Shown here: piece by piece, positions 50,521-61,402 of the stretch
Position numbering within the stretch: position 1 is the stretch's first letter
Layout: every line of letters begins with the position of its first letter
NCBI RefSeq assembly: GCF_000016985.1
Contig: NC_009633.1
Span: 4,507,539 to 4,571,538 of the forward strand
Length of the DNA: 64,000 nt
Origin: Alkaliphilus metalliredigens QYMF
GTDB taxonomy: Bacteria > Bacillota > Clostridia > Peptostreptococcales > Natronincolaceae
Direction of reading: 5' to 3'
The notes under the pieces: model-generated
Told to the model about the DNA's origin: nothing
What the model saw: the letters and a program-made list of their open reading frames with translations, nothing else
The model's database searches: none
Translations under genes and position numbers: made by a program

Positions 50521-50549
50521 AAAAAGACTGTCTGTGACAGTCTTTTTTG
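50521..50549. terminator. terminator between the coiled-coil gene and rpsI
   Basis: AAAAAAGACTGTC (50521-50533) and GACAGTCTTTTTT (50537-50549) pair exactly. It serves the coiled-coil gene (plus) and the ribosomal rplM-rpsI unit (minus). Confidence 0.85.
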
Positions 50550-50561
50550 AAAGTAAAATAA

Positions 50562-50954
50562 TTATCTCTTTGAGAACTGAGGAGCTCTTCTTGCACCCTT
50601 AAGTCCATATTTCTTTCTTTCCTTCATTCTTGAATCTCTTGTCAAGTATCCGGCCTTCTTTAAAGCTGGTCTTAATTCATCATCAGCTTTAAGTAGTGCT
50701 CTAGCGATACCATGTCTTAATGCACCAGCTTGTCCGGTGTATCCTCCACCATTAACTGTTGCAAGCACATCAAATTGACTTAAAGTCTCTGTTAGTTCTA
50801 AGGGAAGTCTTACATCTCTTCTTAAAGTTTCATAATTGAAGTATTCTTCAATATTTCTTTTATTGATTGTAATATTTCCTTCACCTGGAACTAGTCTGAC
50901 TCTAGCAATTGCGTTTTTTCGTCTTCCAGTTCCGTAGTAAGTTACTCTTGCCAT
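50562..50954 (-). CDS. rpsI: 30S ribosomal protein S9
   Basis: 130 residues, complete, with [16 protein letters not shown] at the start and the basic C-terminal tail ending QFSKR that reaches the tRNA in the P site. It is downstream of rplM in the usual rplM-rpsI pair, 32 bases apart. AAAGGAGGA precedes the ATG. Confidence 0.96.
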   Translation of the reverse strand: MARVTYYGTGRRKNAIARVRLVPGEGNITINKRNIEEYFNYETLRRDVRLPLELTETLSQFDVLATVNGGGYTGQAGALRHGIARALLKADDELRPALKKAGYLTRDSRMKERKKYGLKGARRAPQFSKR

Positions 50955-50986
50955 GGATAATTCCTCCTTTCAACTGTGATCCTCGA

Positions 50987-51415
50987 TTATAATTCTAAAG
51001 CTTGTGGTTGCTGTGCTTCGTGATCGTGATTCTCTCCTGCGTAAACCTTTAGCTTCTTAAGCATTTGTCTTCCTAATCTTGTCTTAGGAATCATCCCTTT
51101 TACAGCATGGTAAGTTAATAATTCTGGTTTTTCAGCAAGCATTCTTCTAAAAGAAATTTGCTTTAACCCACCTGGATGACCTGTATGATAAGTATAAGAT
51201 TCTTGATCTAATTTCTTACCTGTTAGTACTACTTTTTCAGCATTTACAACAATTACAAAATCACCAGTGTCTACATGAGGTGTATATTCAGGCTTGTTCT
51301 TTCCAGTTAGGATTTTAGCGATTTCTGAAGAAAGTCTACCTAATGTCTTTCCTTCAGCATCGACTATAAACCATTTTCTTTCTACTTCATTTGTTTTCGC
51401 CATGTATGACTTCAT
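50987..51415 (-). CDS. rplM: 50S ribosomal protein L13
   Basis: 142 residues, complete ([20 protein letters not shown]...HTGHPGGLK...[13 protein letters not shown]). It assembles early in the large subunit. AAGGAGGG precedes the ATG. It has its own promoter inside the end of truA and a structured leader, probably the L13 autoregulatory leader. Confidence 0.96.
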   Translation of the reverse strand: MKSYMAKTNEVERKWFIVDAEGKTLGRLSSEIAKILTGKNKPEYTPHVDTGDFVIVVNAEKVVLTGKKLDQESYTYHTGHPGGLKQISFRRMLAEKPELLTYHAVKGMIPKTRLGRQMLKKLKVYAGENHDHEAQQPQALEL

Positions 51416-51489
51416 CGTTTTCCCTCCTTATCAATTCTTAAAAAATAAATTTTATTTGTATTTATATTCTAGTGTCGTCAAGTTCTATA

Positions 51490-51529
51490 TGTGTCGAGAC
51501 CCGGGGCTTAGTGGATCTCTTTTTACACA
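51490..51529 (-). promoter_or_regulatory. structured rplM leader (L13 leader candidate)
   Basis: On the minus strand the rplM leader holds nested complementary segments: TGTGT with ACACA (outer) and GAGATCC with GGTCTC (inner). The position, 75-115 bases before rplM and after its promoter, is that of the L13 leader RNA of Firmicutes, where L13 represses its own mRNA. Identity with that family is inferred. Confidence 0.6.
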
Positions 51530-51534
51530 CTCCA

Positions 51535-52302
51535 TCAAATTATAATACAATGTCCCTGGTGTGTCAAGGGGTAAAACACCTTTTGTAAATATAATCCTTG
51601 TGCCGGTGCTGTTTTCACTGCAACTCTTCGATTTTGTGTTTCTAGTATATTTTGTAAAGCTTCTTCCTTTATTTTACCTGTTCCGATTCCCACTAATGAT
51701 CCAACAATAATCCGAACCATTTTATATAAAAAGCCATTTCCTTGCATGGTAATCCAAATTTGGCTACCTTGGGTGTCAAAGTTAATTTCATCAATCCTTC
51801 TTACTGTGGACTTCACCTGACTGCCACTGGCCATGAATCCTTTAAAGTCATGGGTTCCTAACAACGTTTCAGATGCCTGCTTCATTTTTTGTAGATCCAG
51901 TTTATAGGGAACATGATAGCAATAGTTTCGTAATAAAGCGCTCCCATGGGTATTATTCATAATGCAATACCCATATCGCTTCCCAATGGCGCTATATCGA
52001 GCGTGAAAGTCTTCTGGCATTTCCTTGGCCTCCAAAATTGTAATGTCCCTTGGCAATTTACCATTTAAAGCAAAGGAGATCCGCTCAGCAGGAATCTTAG
52101 AGTGTAGTTGAAAGCTGGCCACTTGACCTTGGGCATGAACCCCTGCATCGGTTCTTCCAGACCCATGGGTAGTGATCTCCTCACCAGTAACTTTTTTTAG
52201 TGCCTTGGCTATTTCCTCTTGAATACTAGGTGCATTCTGTTGAATCTGCCATCCACTATAATTTGTCCCATCATATTCGATTTCAATCATTATATTTCTC
52301 AT
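51535..52302 (-). CDS. truA: tRNA pseudouridine(38-40) synthase
   Basis: It makes pseudouridine at positions 38-40 of tRNA anticodon stems. About 255 residues, with the catalytic Asp in GSGRTDAGVHAQGQ and the family start MIEIEYDGTNYSGWQ. ATG 52302 is used (a GTG at 52314 and ATG at 52290 are in frame). It directly follows ecfT, sharing the ECF operon. The rplM promoter lies within its last 30 bases. Confidence 0.92.
   Translation of the reverse strand: MRNIMIEIEYDGTNYSGWQIQQNAPSIQEEIAKALKKVTGEEITTHGSGRTDAGVHAQGQVASFQLHSKIPAERISFALNGKLPRDITILEAKEMPEDFHARYSAIGKRYGYCIMNNTHGSALLRNYCYHVPYKLDLQKMKQASETLLGTHDFKGFMASGSQVKSTVRRIDEINFDTQGSQIWITMQGNGFLYKMVRIIVGSLVGIGTGKIKEEALQNILETQNRRVAVKTAPAQGLYLQKVFYPLTHQGHCIII
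51539..51567 (-). promoter_or_regulatory. rplM-rpsI promoter
   Basis: On the minus strand a perfect TTGACA (51562-51567) and TATAAT (51539-51544) are 17 bases apart. It overlaps the end of truA and starts the rplM leader. Confidence 0.85.
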
Positions 52303-52315
52303 TTGACACTTCACC

Positions 52316-53113
52316 CTATATCATTCGCGTATAAATTAATGTTAATAGTAATAATCCTGTTGTGACAAAGCCTAGTACATCTCCTTTGTCCATCTTTAAT
52401 TGCTTCATTCGCGTACGACTTTCGCCTCCACGATAGCATCTTGCTTCCATGGCCATAGCCAATTCGTCTGCTCTTCTAAAGGCACTAATAAACAATGGTA
52501 CCAGTAAAGGTACTAGGCTTTTAGCCCGCTTGATAATATTGCCACTCTCAAAATCAGCGCCCCTGGCCATCTGTGCCTTCATGATCTTATCCGTTTCTTC
52601 TAATAGAGTAGGAATAAATCGCAGTGCGATTGTCATCATCATGGCTAATTCATGAGCAGGTAAACCAATTCTTTTAAAGGGATTTAATAGATGCTCAATC
52701 CCATCGGTCAATGCAATGGGCGATGTTGTTAAGGTTAATAGCGATGTTCCCATGACCAGTAAAACTAATCTCAAGGCCATAAACAGTGCCTGATGAAGTC
52801 CCTCACTAGTGGCTACCAATGGTCCTAGCATGATGATTGGCTCTCCTCTAGTCATGAAAATATTGATAATAAAGGTAATCAAAATGATCACCCTCAAGGG
52901 TTTCAATCCCTTAAGCATATATTTTATGGGAATTTTAGAAATGACAATAGCACTGGCAACAAAGGCAACGATAAATGTATAGGCTATAAATTTATCAATA
53001 ATAAAGAGCCCTACAATTAAGGCAAAGGTAATGAGTATTTTGGTTCTAGGGTCAAGCTTATGAATAAAAGATCCCGTTGGATAATGTTGTCCAATTGTAA
53101 TATCTTTAAGCAT
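52316..53113 (-). CDS. ecfT: ECF transporter transmembrane subunit EcfT
   Basis: 265 residues, five or so membrane helices and a cytoplasmic coupling domain with the two Ala-Arg-Gly-type motifs (QMARGADF and MEARCYRGG) that contact the ATPases. It is the shared energy-coupling subunit that pairs with vitamin- or metal-specific S proteins. It overlaps ecfA2 by eight bases. This is the usual group II ECF cassette next to the ribosomal operon. Confidence 0.93.
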   Translation of the reverse strand: MLKDITIGQHYPTGSFIHKLDPRTKILITFALIVGLFIIDKFIAYTFIVAFVASAIVISKIPIKYMLKGLKPLRVIILITFIINIFMTRGEPIIMLGPLVATSEGLHQALFMALRLVLLVMGTSLLTLTTSPIALTDGIEHLLNPFKRIGLPAHELAMMMTIALRFIPTLLEETDKIMKAQMARGADFESGNIIKRAKSLVPLLVPLFISAFRRADELAMAMEARCYRGGESRTRMKQLKMDKGDVLGFVTTGLLLLTLIYTRMI

Positions 53114-53969
53114 CGTTTTGACTCCTTATCCATTTCAATATTTCCTCTTTAGCCTCTTCAACAGTTAAAATATCATCCCTCAAATGAACTCCTTGGTTCT
53201 TTAGGTTCTTCATGAGATATGTGATCTGGGGGACTCCTAATCCGATGGATTCTAATTTTTCTACTTCCTTAAAGACATCCCTTGGTCCACCACTTAAAAC
53301 CACTTTGCCTTGATGCATTACAATAATGCGCTCCACTAGCTTTGCAACATCTTCCATACTGTGAGAGACTAAAATTACAGTATTCTGATATTGCTGATGA
53401 AGTAACTGAACCTGTTCAAGTATTTCATCCCGTGCCCTAGGGTCCAGCCCAGCTGTAGGCTCATCTAATATAAGTACCTCCGGCTTCATGGCTAATACAC
53501 CAGCAATAGCAACTCTTCGTCGTTGTCCTCCACTTATTTCAAAGGGAGAGCGTTCCTTCAAGTCTTCATATGAAAGTTTAACTAAAGCCATTGACTCTTT
53601 TACACGATCCTCAATCTCACCATCTGAAAGCCCTAAGTTTATAGGACCAAATGCAATATCCTTGTATACTGTTTCTTCAAACAGTTGATGCTCCGGATAT
53701 TGAAATACCAGTCCCACACGTTTTCTAACATCCTGAAGTTTTACACCTTTTTCGGTAATATCAAAGCCATTTATGATAATTTTACCTGAGCTAGGCTTTA
53801 ATAAACCATTCAAGTGCTGAATTAAGGTGGATTTTCCTGAACCAGTATGACCGATCAAACCAATGAACTCTCCATCTTTAACTTCAAGTTCAATATTATC
53901 TAATGCTTTGGTTTCAAAAGGACTTCCTGGATTATATATATGGGTTAATCCTTGGATTTTAATTGACAT
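53106..53969 (-). CDS. ecfA2: ECF transporter ATP-binding protein EcfA2
   Basis: 287 residues. Walker [10 protein letters not shown], signature [11 protein letters not shown] and Walker [14 protein letters not shown] are complete. The C-terminal extension is typical of EcfA2. It overlaps the end of ecfA1 by 25 bases and ecfT by eight. It forms the heterodimeric ATPase with EcfA1. Confidence 0.93.
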   Translation of the reverse strand: MSIKIQGLTHIYNPGSPFETKALDNIELEVKDGEFIGLIGHTGSGKSTLIQHLNGLLKPSSGKIIINGFDITEKGVKLQDVRKRVGLVFQYPEHQLFEETVYKDIAFGPINLGLSDGEIEDRVKESMALVKLSYEDLKERSPFEISGGQRRRVAIAGVLAMKPEVLILDEPTAGLDPRARDEILEQVQLLHQQYQNTVILVSHSMEDVAKLVERIIVMHQGKVVLSGGPRDVFKEVEKLESIGLGVPQITYLMKNLKNQGVHLRDDILTVEEAKEEILKWIRSQNDA

Positions 53970-54793
53970 AAATGCATCACCATCTCATCTACTGTTAATA
54001 TATCCTTTGGAATTTGAATTCCCTCTTGAATTAATTCGTGTGCTAATTCACTTACCTGGGGAACATCTAATCCTAAAGACTTCAAGGTACTTACCTGAGA
54101 GAAAACTTCCTTCGGGGTTCCTTGTATGACTATTTTGCCAGCCTCCATTACGATCACACGATGGGCTCCTACTGCTTCTTCCATAAAGTGTGTAATGTGA
54201 ACAATTGTAATATTCTCTTCTTGATTCAACTTATGAATTGTATTAATGACCTCTTTTCTACCAGAAGGGTCTAGCATAGCAGTAGGTTCATCAAATATGA
54301 TACAATCAGGACGCATGGCAATCACACCTGCAATGGCAATACGCTGTTTTTGTCCTCCCGATAGTAGGTGGGGTCCTTTGTCTCTGAAGGCTGTCATATC
54401 GACAATTTTTAAAGCCTCATCCACTCTTCTGCAAATCTCTTCACGTTCTATTCCTAAGTTTTCAGGGCCAAATGCCACATCCTCTTCTACTATGGTTGCC
54501 ACAATTTGATTATCGGGATTTTGGAAAACCATACCCGCACTCTGTCTAATGTTCCAAAGATTTTCTTCTTCCTTAGTGTTCATACCCTTTACCCTAACAT
54601 CTCCCGCTGTGGGAAATAGTAGGGCATTCATATGTTTAGCTAAAGTTGACTTTCCGGAACCATTGTGTCCAATGACAACGACAAACTCACCTTGCTTAAT
54701 ATCTAGGTTCATCCCATTAATAGCAGAAACTTCTTCTTCTTCATTGTTTCTATATTTATATATCAAATCTTGTACTTCCACCATCTTACTCAT
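53945..54793 (-). CDS. ecfA1: ECF transporter ATP-binding protein EcfA1
   Basis: About 282 residues. Walker [10 protein letters not shown], signature [11 protein letters not shown] and Walker [13 protein letters not shown] are complete. ATG 54793 (GGAG six bases upstream) is preferred over 54805, where the ribosome binding site is too close. It is the first gene of ecfA1-ecfA2-ecfT-truA. A terminator separates it from rplQ, so it needs a promoter in 54794-54919. Confidence 0.92.
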   Translation of the reverse strand: MSKMVEVQDLIYKYRNNEEEEVSAINGMNLDIKQGEFVVVIGHNGSGKSTLAKHMNALLFPTAGDVRVKGMNTKEEENLWNIRQSAGMVFQNPDNQIVATIVEEDVAFGPENLGIEREEICRRVDEALKIVDMTAFRDKGPHLLSGGQKQRIAIAGVIAMRPDCIIFDEPTAMLDPSGRKEVINTIHKLNQEENITIVHITHFMEEAVGAHRVIVMEAGKIVIQGTPKEVFSQVSTLKSLGLDVPQVSELAHELIQEGIQIPKDILTVDEMVMHLCQLKSKD

Positions 54794-54919
54794 GACTTGC
54801 TCCATCTCCTCTAAGCAAACAACATTAATTCAACTCACAGTATATTATAACTTATTTCACATGGTTTTACTATGAGTTTATAGCCAAAATGTCGCATTCT
54901 GTTGAGTGATAAAAAAACA

Positions 54920-54945
54920 GGGACTAAGCTTTAAAACTTAATCCC
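54920..54945 (-). terminator. terminator of the ribosomal operon after rplQ
   Basis: GGGACTAAG (54920-54928) and CTTAATCCC (54937-54945) pair with one mismatch. On the minus strand a T-tract of seven follows (54911-54917). It lies 18 bases after the rplQ stop codon. Confidence 0.85.
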
Positions 54946-54962
54946 TCCCGTCTATATTTAGA

Positions 54963-55304
54963 TTATACTAATTCAAGAATACAAACTTCAGCAGCATCGC
55001 CTTGTCTTGGTCCAAGTTTCATGATACGGGTGTATCCACCATTTCTATCTTGATATTTAGGTGCAATTTCCTCAAACAGGTTTGTAACAACTGTTTCTTC
55101 TGTCATATAAGCTAGTGCTTGTCTTCTAGCATGCAGATCTCCTCTTTTAGCAAGGGTGATCATTTTTTCAGCTGCTCTTCTTGTTTCTTTTGCCTTTGGT
55201 TCAGTTGTTTGGATTCGTCCGCTTTTAAACAAACTTGTTACTAAGTTTCTTAGCATTAAGTTTCTATGAGCGCTGTCACGTCCCAATTTACGATTTTGTG
55301 GCAT
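54963..55304 (-). CDS. rplQ: 50S ribosomal protein L17
   Basis: 113 residues, complete: [20 protein letters not shown] to a C-terminus with ILELV. It is the last gene of the alpha operon, 22 bases after rpoA, and is followed by a terminator. Confidence 0.96.
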   Translation of the reverse strand: MPQNRKLGRDSAHRNLMLRNLVTSLFKSGRIQTTEPKAKETRRAAEKMITLAKRGDLHARRQALAYMTEETVVTNLFEEIAPKYQDRNGGYTRIMKLGPRQGDAAEVCILELV

Positions 55305-55326
55305 GTCTATTCCTCCTTACTACTTC

Positions 55327-56274
55327 TTATTCATCACTGGGTCTTAGTCCAAGTCCTAGCTCTTCTAGCTTCTTATCCACTTCTTCAAGCGACTTCTTGC
55401 CTAAGTTTCTTACCTTCATCATATCTTCCTCTGACTTTAAGCTTAATTCCTCAACTGTATTGATGCCTGCCCGCTTCAGACAGTTATATGATCTAACAGA
55501 AAGGTCTAATTCTTCTATGGTCATTTCTAGAACCTTTTCCTTCTTGTCTTCTTCTTTTTGCACCATGATTTCAACGTCACTCACATCTTCTTTTAAAGTA
55601 ATGAATAAATTTAAATGTTCACTCATTACCTTAGCAGCCAGTGAGATAGCTTCATCAGGTTTAATGCTTCCATCAGTAAAGACTTCAATTTCTAACTTAT
55701 CATAGTCAGTTACCTGACCAACCCTTGTGTTACCTACAAAGTAGCTAACCTTTCTAACGGGAGTAAAAATTGAATCTACTGGAATCACACCTATTGGCAT
55801 TCCAGCAGTCTTATTGTTTTCAGCTGAAACATATCCTCTACCCTTTGCAATATTAATTTCCATGTTAAGTTTGGAATTATCGTCTAAAGTAGCGATGTAC
55901 ATATCTGGATTTAAGACCTCCACATCAGCATCAGCAATGATATCCCCTGCTGTCACTGTACCAGGCCCTTCCATTTCAATACGAAGGGTTTTAGGCTCAT
56001 TTCCGTCAATTCCGATGGATAGATCCTTTAAGTTTAAGATAATTTCTGTTACATCTTCTTTAACTCCTGGAATCGTTGAAAATTCGTGTAAAATCCCTTC
56101 AATCTTAACGGAAGTAACAGCAGCTCCAGGTAAAGATGACAACATAATCCTTCTCAATGAGTTTCCTAGGGTCGTTCCGTATCCTCTTTCTAAAGGTTCT
56201 ACAACAAACTTCCCATAGGTACTATCATCACTGATTTCAAACACTTCTACTTTTGGCTTTTCCATTTCTATCAT
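55327..56274 (-). CDS. rpoA: RNA polymerase alpha subunit
   Basis: 315 residues. The N-terminal assembly domain ([16 protein letters not shown]) and the C-terminal domain binding UP elements and activators ([16 protein letters not shown]...[11 protein letters not shown], about 245-310) are both present. GGGAGGG precedes the ATG. Alpha operon order rpsM-rpsK-rpsD-rpoA-rplQ is intact. Confidence 0.97.
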   Translation of the reverse strand: MIEMEKPKVEVFEISDDSTYGKFVVEPLERGYGTTLGNSLRRIMLSSLPGAAVTSVKIEGILHEFSTIPGVKEDVTEIILNLKDLSIGIDGNEPKTLRIEMEGPGTVTAGDIIADADVEVLNPDMYIATLDDNSKLNMEINIAKGRGYVSAENNKTAGMPIGVIPVDSIFTPVRKVSYFVGNTRVGQVTDYDKLEIEVFTDGSIKPDEAISLAAKVMSEHLNLFITLKEDVSDVEIMVQKEEDKKEKVLEMTIEELDLSVRSYNCLKRAGINTVEELSLKSEEDMMKVRNLGKKSLEEVDKKLEELGLGLRPSDE

Positions 56275-56338
56275 TGATTTGAACCCTCCCTTAAGATCTT
56301 CTCTATTATATCGAGGGCAACTGATTCTAATTTGATGA

Positions 56339-56962
56339 TTACTTAGAGTATAGTTCTACAATAAGATTTTCTGAGATCGGTAAGTCGATGTCTTCTCTTG
56401 AAGGCATTGCAGCCACTTTTCCCTCTAGCTTTTCAGAATCAACTGTTAACCATGTTGGTACAGTTCCTTTGAAGTTTTCTTTCAATTCCTTGAACTTAGG
56501 TGAATTAGTAGACTTCTCCGATACTGCAACTGCATCTCCAGCCTTTACAAGGTAAGAAGGAATATCTACTTTCCCACCATTAACTGTAAAGTGACCATGT
56601 ACAACCAATTGTCTTGCTTCTGCCCTAGAGGAAGCAAGTCCTAATCGATAAACAAGGTTATCTAAACGAGTCTCTAAGATTCTCAGTAAGTTTTCGCCAG
56701 TATTTCCAGCTTGCTTATCAGCCATGTCAAAATACTTTCTAAATTGAGATTCTAATACACCATAGAATCGCTTGGCTTTTTGCTTTTCTCTCAACTGAAC
56801 CCCATAGTTTGAAAGCTTTTTCCTGCTTGTTCCATGTTGTCCAGGAGCAAAGTTTCTTTTTGTAATCGCACATTTATCTGTATAACATCTTTCGCCCTTT
56901 AGGTATAATTTCAAACCTTCTCGGCGACATAATCTACATACCGCATCTGTATATCTTGCCAT
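56339..56962 (-). CDS. rpsD: 30S ribosomal protein S4, zinc form
   Basis: 207 residues. Four cysteines (C9, C12, C26 and C31) form the zinc-binding variant, followed by the S4 RNA-binding domain ([21 protein letters not shown]). In Bacillus rpsD is a separate gene, whereas here it lies inside the alpha operon, as is usual in Clostridia. S4 is an assembly initiator and, in many bacteria, an autoregulator of its operon. Confidence 0.96.
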   Translation of the reverse strand: MARYTDAVCRLCRREGLKLYLKGERCYTDKCAITKRNFAPGQHGTSRKKLSNYGVQLREKQKAKRFYGVLESQFRKYFDMADKQAGNTGENLLRILETRLDNLVYRLGLASSRAEARQLVVHGHFTVNGGKVDIPSYLVKAGDAVAVSEKSTNSPKFKELKENFKGTVPTWLTVDSEKLEGKVAAMPSREDIDLPISENLIVELYSK

Positions 56963-56984
56963 TACTTACACCTCCTAATCTTCA

Positions 56985-57383
56985 TTAAACTCTTCTACGT
57001 TTCGGTGGTCTACAACCGTTATGAGGAATTGGAGTTACGTCTTTAATTAAACTAACTTCCAAACCAGCTGCCTGCAAAGCACGAATAGCCGCTTCTCTAC
57101 CTGCTCCTGGACCTTTAACGAATACTTCAATAGTTTTCAACCCATGCTCCATTGCACTTTTTGCAGCAGCTTCTGCGCACATTTGTGCAGCAAATGGAGT
57201 TGATTTTCTTGATCCTTTAAATCCTAATTGTCCCGCACAAGACCAACCAATTGTATTTCCTTGCATATCAGTTAGCGTAACAATAGAGTTGTTAAAGGTT
57301 GACTGAATGTGAGCTTGACCACGTTCTATATTTTTACGATCTTTTTTTCTACGAACGGTTTTTTTTCTTACTACTTTTGCCAT
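56985..57383 (-). CDS. rpsK: 30S ribosomal protein S11
   Basis: 132 residues, complete, with the very basic N-terminus and the conserved C-terminal [10 protein letters not shown]. It lies between rpsM and rpsD in the alpha operon. Confidence 0.97.
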   Translation of the reverse strand: MAKVVRKKTVRRKKDRKNIERGQAHIQSTFNNSIVTLTDMQGNTIGWSCAGQLGFKGSRKSTPFAAQMCAEAAAKSAMEHGLKTIEVFVKGPGAGREAAIRALQAAGLEVSLIKDVTPIPHNGCRPPKRRRV

Positions 57384-57405
57384 CCTGTTCGTCCCTCCTT
57401 ACTTC

Positions 57406-57777
57406 CTATTTTTTCTTTTTACGCCCAACAGTTCTCTTAGGACCTTTTCTCGTTCTTGCATTTGTTTTGGTCTTTTGACCTCTTACAGGTAATCCTTTAG
57501 TGTGACGAATTCCTCTATAGCATCTAATTTCTTTAAGACGCTTAATGTTTAAGGAAACCTCTCTTCTTAAGTCTCCCTCTACTTGATAATCTGCATCAAT
57601 CAGCTTTCTTAGCTCATTTACTTCTTCTTCTGTTAAATCTTTAATTCTTGTGTCTACATTAATTCCTGTAGCAGCTAATATTTTGTTAGAAGTCTGTCTT
57701 CCGATACCAAATATATAAGTTAATCCAACTTCTACTCTTTTTTCTCTTGGTAAGTCAACACCTGCTATTCTTGCCAT
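57406..57777 (-). CDS. rpsM: 30S ribosomal protein S13
   Basis: 123 residues, complete: [39 protein letters not shown] and a basic tail. It contacts tRNA and the 50S subunit. TAGGAGGTG precedes the ATG. It is preceded by a 208-base gap with a promoter and hairpin. Confidence 0.97.
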   Translation of the reverse strand: MARIAGVDLPREKRVEVGLTYIFGIGRQTSNKILAATGINVDTRIKDLTEEEVNELRKLIDADYQVEGDLRREVSLNIKRLKEIRCYRGIRHTKGLPVRGQKTKTNARTRKGPKRTVGRKKKK

Positions 57778-57878
57778 GTGGGTCTACACCTCCTAATTCT
57801 ATCGTTTACCATCCATTATTTTACCCTAATCGTTCCCTAAAGTGAGCAACACATTTACATGATTACATCTATATGCTC

Positions 57879-57925
57879 AGTTCGATCGGAATTAAATCAT
57901 ACTGACTCAGCCGCCCCATCGAACT
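57879..57925 (-). promoter_or_regulatory. leader hairpin and promoter before the alpha operon
   Basis: The gap 57778-57985 between rpmJ and rpsM holds AGTTCGAT (57879-57886) complementary to ATCGAACT (57918-57925). On the minus strand a -10 box TATAAT lies at 57943-57948. Its -35 (TGGTAA, 17 bases before) is weak. This looks like a transcribed leader that could bind a ribosomal protein such as S4, which is inference. Confidence 0.5.
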
Positions 57926-57985
57926 CATTGCCACAATATTGTATTATACTATAAAACAAGACAAATTACCAGTATTTTTTACTAG

Positions 57986-58111
<126 letters not shown>

Positions 58112-58122
58112 TCAACGACTTC

Positions 58123-58341
58123 CTACTTCTTACGCCATGTAATTCTACCACGAGTTAAGTCATAGGGAGACAATTCCACCGTTACTTTATCTCCTGGCAG
58201 GATTCTAATAAAGTGCATTCTTAATTTTCCTGAAAGATGAGCTAAAACAACATGACCGTTCTCTAGCTCTACTTGAAACGTGGCATTAGGTAATGCCTCT
58301 TTAATTACGCCTTCTACTTCAATTACATCTTCTTTTGACAT
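58123..58341 (-). CDS. infA: translation initiation factor IF-1
   Basis: 72 residues, OB-fold, complete ([50 protein letters not shown]). It binds the A site of the 30S subunit. Usual place between map/KOW and rpmJ. Confidence 0.97.
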   Translation of the reverse strand: MSKEDVIEVEGVIKEALPNATFQVELENGHVVLAHLSGKLRMHFIRILPGDKVTVELSPYDLTRGRITWRKK

Positions 58342-58370
58342 TAAGCAATCAAACCTCCTCTTACATAACC

Positions 58371-58655
58371 CTAGGACTTTATTTTTACTCCTAGTCTTTC
58401 AAGCTCTCTTCTTATAAAGGCATTATTTATCTTTTTATTGTTTTCAACTCGTTCTTTTACTTCTTCAGATATAATGTTAAACTTAGCCACGTGTTTTTTC
58501 TTTTTCTTCTTCGGCCGATCAAGTCTTCTCAAGTCTCCATCAACCACAAGCACATGATCTTCATCAAGATGACCAATTACAATAAAAGGTTTCCCTTGAT
58601 CTCGACCACTTAAAGATCTAACCACCTGACCAATGCCTATATCACTAAGTTCCAC
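58371..58655 (-). CDS. KOW-domain RNA-binding protein (L14e-like)
   Basis: 94 residues with a KOW-like barrel at the N-terminus ([21 protein letters not shown]) and a Lys-rich segment ([13 protein letters not shown]). It belongs to the small RNA-binding protein family regularly encoded between map and infA in Firmicutes, resembling eukaryotic/archaeal L14e. Its role in translation is not established. Confidence 0.85.
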   Translation of the reverse strand: MELSDIGIGQVVRSLSGRDQGKPFIVIGHLDEDHVLVVDGDLRRLDRPKKKKKKHVAKFNIISEEVKERVENNKKINNAFIRRELERLGVKIKS

Positions 58656-58677
58656 AGTGTCACCTCATTTACCTGAA

Positions 58678-59424
58678 TTATATTATAGTGAGAATCTCAG
58701 GTTCTCCGTCCGTAATGGCTATGGTATGCTCATAATGGGCTGAGTATTCTCCATCTAATGTTACAACTGTCCAATCGTCTGAAAGCACCTTAACTTCGTA
58801 GGTCCCAATGTTAATCATTGGTTCTATCGCCAATACCATTCCGGCTTGTAACCTTGGTCCCTTACCTGGTGGTCCATAGTTTGGGATTTGCGGTTCTTCG
58901 TGCATCTTACTGCCGATGCCGTGTCCCACATAGTTTCGTACTACAGAAAATCCGTAGGACTCCACATAGCTTTGTATGGCATGAGATATATCTGAGAGCC
59001 GATAGCCCTCTTTAGCAAATTGAATTCCCTCATAAAAACTATGACGGGTTACGTCTATCAGTTTCTGGGGTTTTTCACTAAGATTTCCTACTCCGTGGGT
59101 TTTAGCAGCATCGCCGCAATAACCTTGATAGAATGCTCCGATATCTATACTAATAATATCACCATCTTCAAGTCGTTTTAATCCAGGGATTCCATGCACT
59201 ACTTCGTGATTAACTGATGCACATATACTAGCCGGAAAACCACCATAACCCTTAAAGGCAGGTGTTGCCCCTCTGCTTATAATATGAGCCTCAGCAATTT
59301 CATCAAGCTCTTTTGTTGTTATGCCTGGCTTAATTGCTTCTTTTAGCAGTTCATGGGTTTCAGCAACAATTCTGCCAGCTTCACGCATGATTTCTATTTC
59401 TTGTCGAGACTTAAGATAGATCAT
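58678..59424 (-). CDS. map: type I methionine aminopeptidase
   Basis: 248 residues. It removes the initiator methionine. The five metal ligands are visible in [19 protein letters not shown] (two Asp), [13 protein letters not shown] (His), AIEPMINIG (Glu) and YEHTIAIT (Glu). It is two bases from adk in the spc-alpha superoperon. Confidence 0.95.
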   Translation of the reverse strand: MIYLKSRQEIEIMREAGRIVAETHELLKEAIKPGITTKELDEIAEAHIISRGATPAFKGYGGFPASICASVNHEVVHGIPGLKRLEDGDIISIDIGAFYQGYCGDAAKTHGVGNLSEKPQKLIDVTRHSFYEGIQFAKEGYRLSDISHAIQSYVESYGFSVVRNYVGHGIGSKMHEEPQIPNYGPPGKGPRLQAGMVLAIEPMINIGTYEVKVLSDDWTVVTLDGEYSAHYEHTIAITDGEPEILTII

Positions 59425-59426
59425 AA

Positions 59427-60074
59427 TTAATCTCTCCCTAAAGCTTCAACGATGTCTATAAAGACTTTTCCAATTTCTTGTTGCCCTTCAATTGTCACTA
59501 GCTGACCTTGCTTTAAATAATATTCAATTAAAGGCTCTGTTTCATCCAAATAAACTGAAATTCGTTTAGTAACAGTTTTCTCAGTGTCATCATCTCTCTG
59601 ATACAGCTGTCCACCGCATTTATCACATTGATCCGCTTTAGTTGGCGGGTTAAATAATATATGGTAGGTAGCGCCACACTCTTTACACATTCTTCGTCCA
59701 ACAGCTCGTTCCACTAAGGTTCCCTTAGGGACTTCGATGCTCACAACTTTGTCTAGGGTGACTCCCATTTTGTCCAGTACATCATCTAATGCTTTTGCTT
59801 GAACGACAGTTCTTGGAAAACCATCTAACAGAAAACCTTCTTGGCAGTCATCTTGCTGCAATCGATCTTCAACAATTGCAACAACAAGTTCATCTGGGAC
59901 AAGCAATCCTTGGTCCATATATTCCTTTGCCTTATTCCCTAAGGCTGTACCCTGCTTAATATTAGATCTTAGCATATCACCGGTTGAAATATGTGGAATA
60001 TGATACTTGTTTACAATCCCCGAAGCTTGAGTACCTTTGCCGGCACTCGGTGGTCCAAGTAAAAGCAATCTCAT
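59427..60074 (-). CDS. adk: adenylate kinase, zinc-containing long form
   Basis: 215 residues. P-loop [10 protein letters not shown]. The LID domain has a four-cysteine zinc site (CKECGATYH...CDKCGG). It converts ATP plus AMP to two ADP. It follows secY with a 55-base gap containing a GGGGGTTAACCCCC dyad at 60107-60120 that has no T-tract. Confidence 0.96.
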   Translation of the reverse strand: MRLLLLGPPSAGKGTQASGIVNKYHIPHISTGDMLRSNIKQGTALGNKAKEYMDQGLLVPDELVVAIVEDRLQQDDCQEGFLLDGFPRTVVQAKALDDVLDKMGVTLDKVVSIEVPKGTLVERAVGRRMCKECGATYHILFNPPTKADQCDKCGGQLYQRDDDTEKTVTKRISVYLDETEPLIEYYLKQGQLVTIEGQQEIGKVFIDIVEALGRD

Positions 60075-60129
60075 TTTACCATCTCCCGGTATAAAATTAG
60101 ATTCAGGGGGTTAACCCCCCTTGATTCCT

Positions 60130-61401
60130 TTATTTTAAAAATCCTTGATAATGTCTCATTAACATTTGTGCTTCAACTTGCTTCATTGTTTCTAATGCAA
60201 CCCCAACAACAATCAATAGTGCGGTACCACCAAATGCTGTTTGCATGCCAATTAATTGACTCAATGCGATTGGTAAGACTGCAATTGTCGCTAGGAAGCA
60301 AGCACCGGCTAATGTGATTCTTGTTAACACACGGTTTAGATAATCAGATGTTGGCTTTCCAGGTCTGATCCCAGGAATAAAACCTCCATTTTTCTTCATA
60401 TTCGTTGCTACTTCAGCAGGATTAAATGTAACCGCTGTATAGAAATACGTGAAGAAAATAATTAATACTGCTTGCATCATGACATAAATAAATGTACCCA
60501 TTCCTGTAGATGGTGTTAGGAAACGATTTACAAATCCTTCAAATCCACTTCCAGGAAAAAAGGAACCAACGATTTGTGGGAAGGATAATAGTGACATTGC
60601 AAAGATAACCGGAATTACCCCTGCTTGGTTCACTTTCAATGGAATATGTGAACTTTGTCCACCATACATTTTTCTTCCAACAACGCGCTTTGCATATTGT
60701 ACTGGTATTTTTCTAACGCCTTCAGTAATCAATACAACAGCTGCGATAACAAGTACTGCAATCGCAAGAAATGCAATAATAGAAATGATTGAAATCTCAC
60801 CCTGCTGTGCTAAAACGTAGGTTCTATACACACTGTCAGGAACACGAGAAACGATTCCTGCAAAGATGAGCAATGAAATTCCATTACCAATTCCTTTTTC
60901 TGTGATTTGCTCCCCTAACCACATTAGGAACGCGGTTCCTGCAGTCAAGGTTAAAATAACAACAATTATACTAAAAGCATCTGTTTGAATCAGTGCTTGT
61001 CTGAAAAGGCCAATACTAATTCCAGTTGCTTGGATTAGTGCTAACACCACCGTACCGTATCTTTGGTATTGAGCGATCTTCTTCCGTCCTTCTTCTCCTT
61101 CTTTTGACAATTCCTCTAAAGCTGGGATTGCAATCGTAAGAAGCTGCATAATAATTGAAGCAGTAATATAAGGTGTGATACTCAATGCAAAGATAGTCAT
61201 GTTACCAAAAGCACCACCGGAAAATAAATCTAACAAAGAAAATAACTGTGCATTACCAACAATATTTCTTACTACCTCAATATCAATTCCTGGTACAGGA
61301 ATCACTGAGCCAAGACGGAAAATGACTAGCATCATCATGGTGTAAAGAATCTTCCCTCTTAAATCTGGAATTTTCCAAGCATTTCTTAGGGTTGTTATCA
61401 C
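60130..61401 (-). CDS. secY: preprotein translocase subunit SecY
   Basis: 423 residues, ten membrane helices, channel of the Sec system. Conserved segments include GGAFGNMTIFALSITPYITASIIMQLL broken across the loop and NPAEVATNMKKNGGFIPGIRPG. Directly follows rplO (one base apart), the usual Firmicute order. Confidence 0.96.
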   Translation of the reverse strand: MITTLRNAWKIPDLRGKILYTMMMLVIFRLGSVIPVPGIDIEVVRNIVGNAQLFSLLDLFSGGAFGNMTIFALSITPYITASIIMQLLTIAIPALEELSKEGEEGRKKIAQYQRYGTVVLALIQATGISIGLFRQALIQTDAFSIIVVILTLTAGTAFLMWLGEQITEKGIGNGISLLIFAGIVSRVPDSVYRTYVLAQQGEISIISIIAFLAIAVLVIAAVVLITEGVRKIPVQYAKRVVGRKMYGGQSSHIPLKVNQAGVIPVIFAMSLLSFPQIVGSFFPGSGFEGFVNRFLTPSTGMGTFIYVMMQAVLIIFFTYFYTAVTFNPAEVATNMKKNGGFIPGIRPGKPTSDYLNRVLTRITLAGACFLATIAVLPIALSQLIGMQTAFGGTALLIVVGVALETMKQVEAQMLMRHYQGFLK

Positions 61402-61402
61402 C

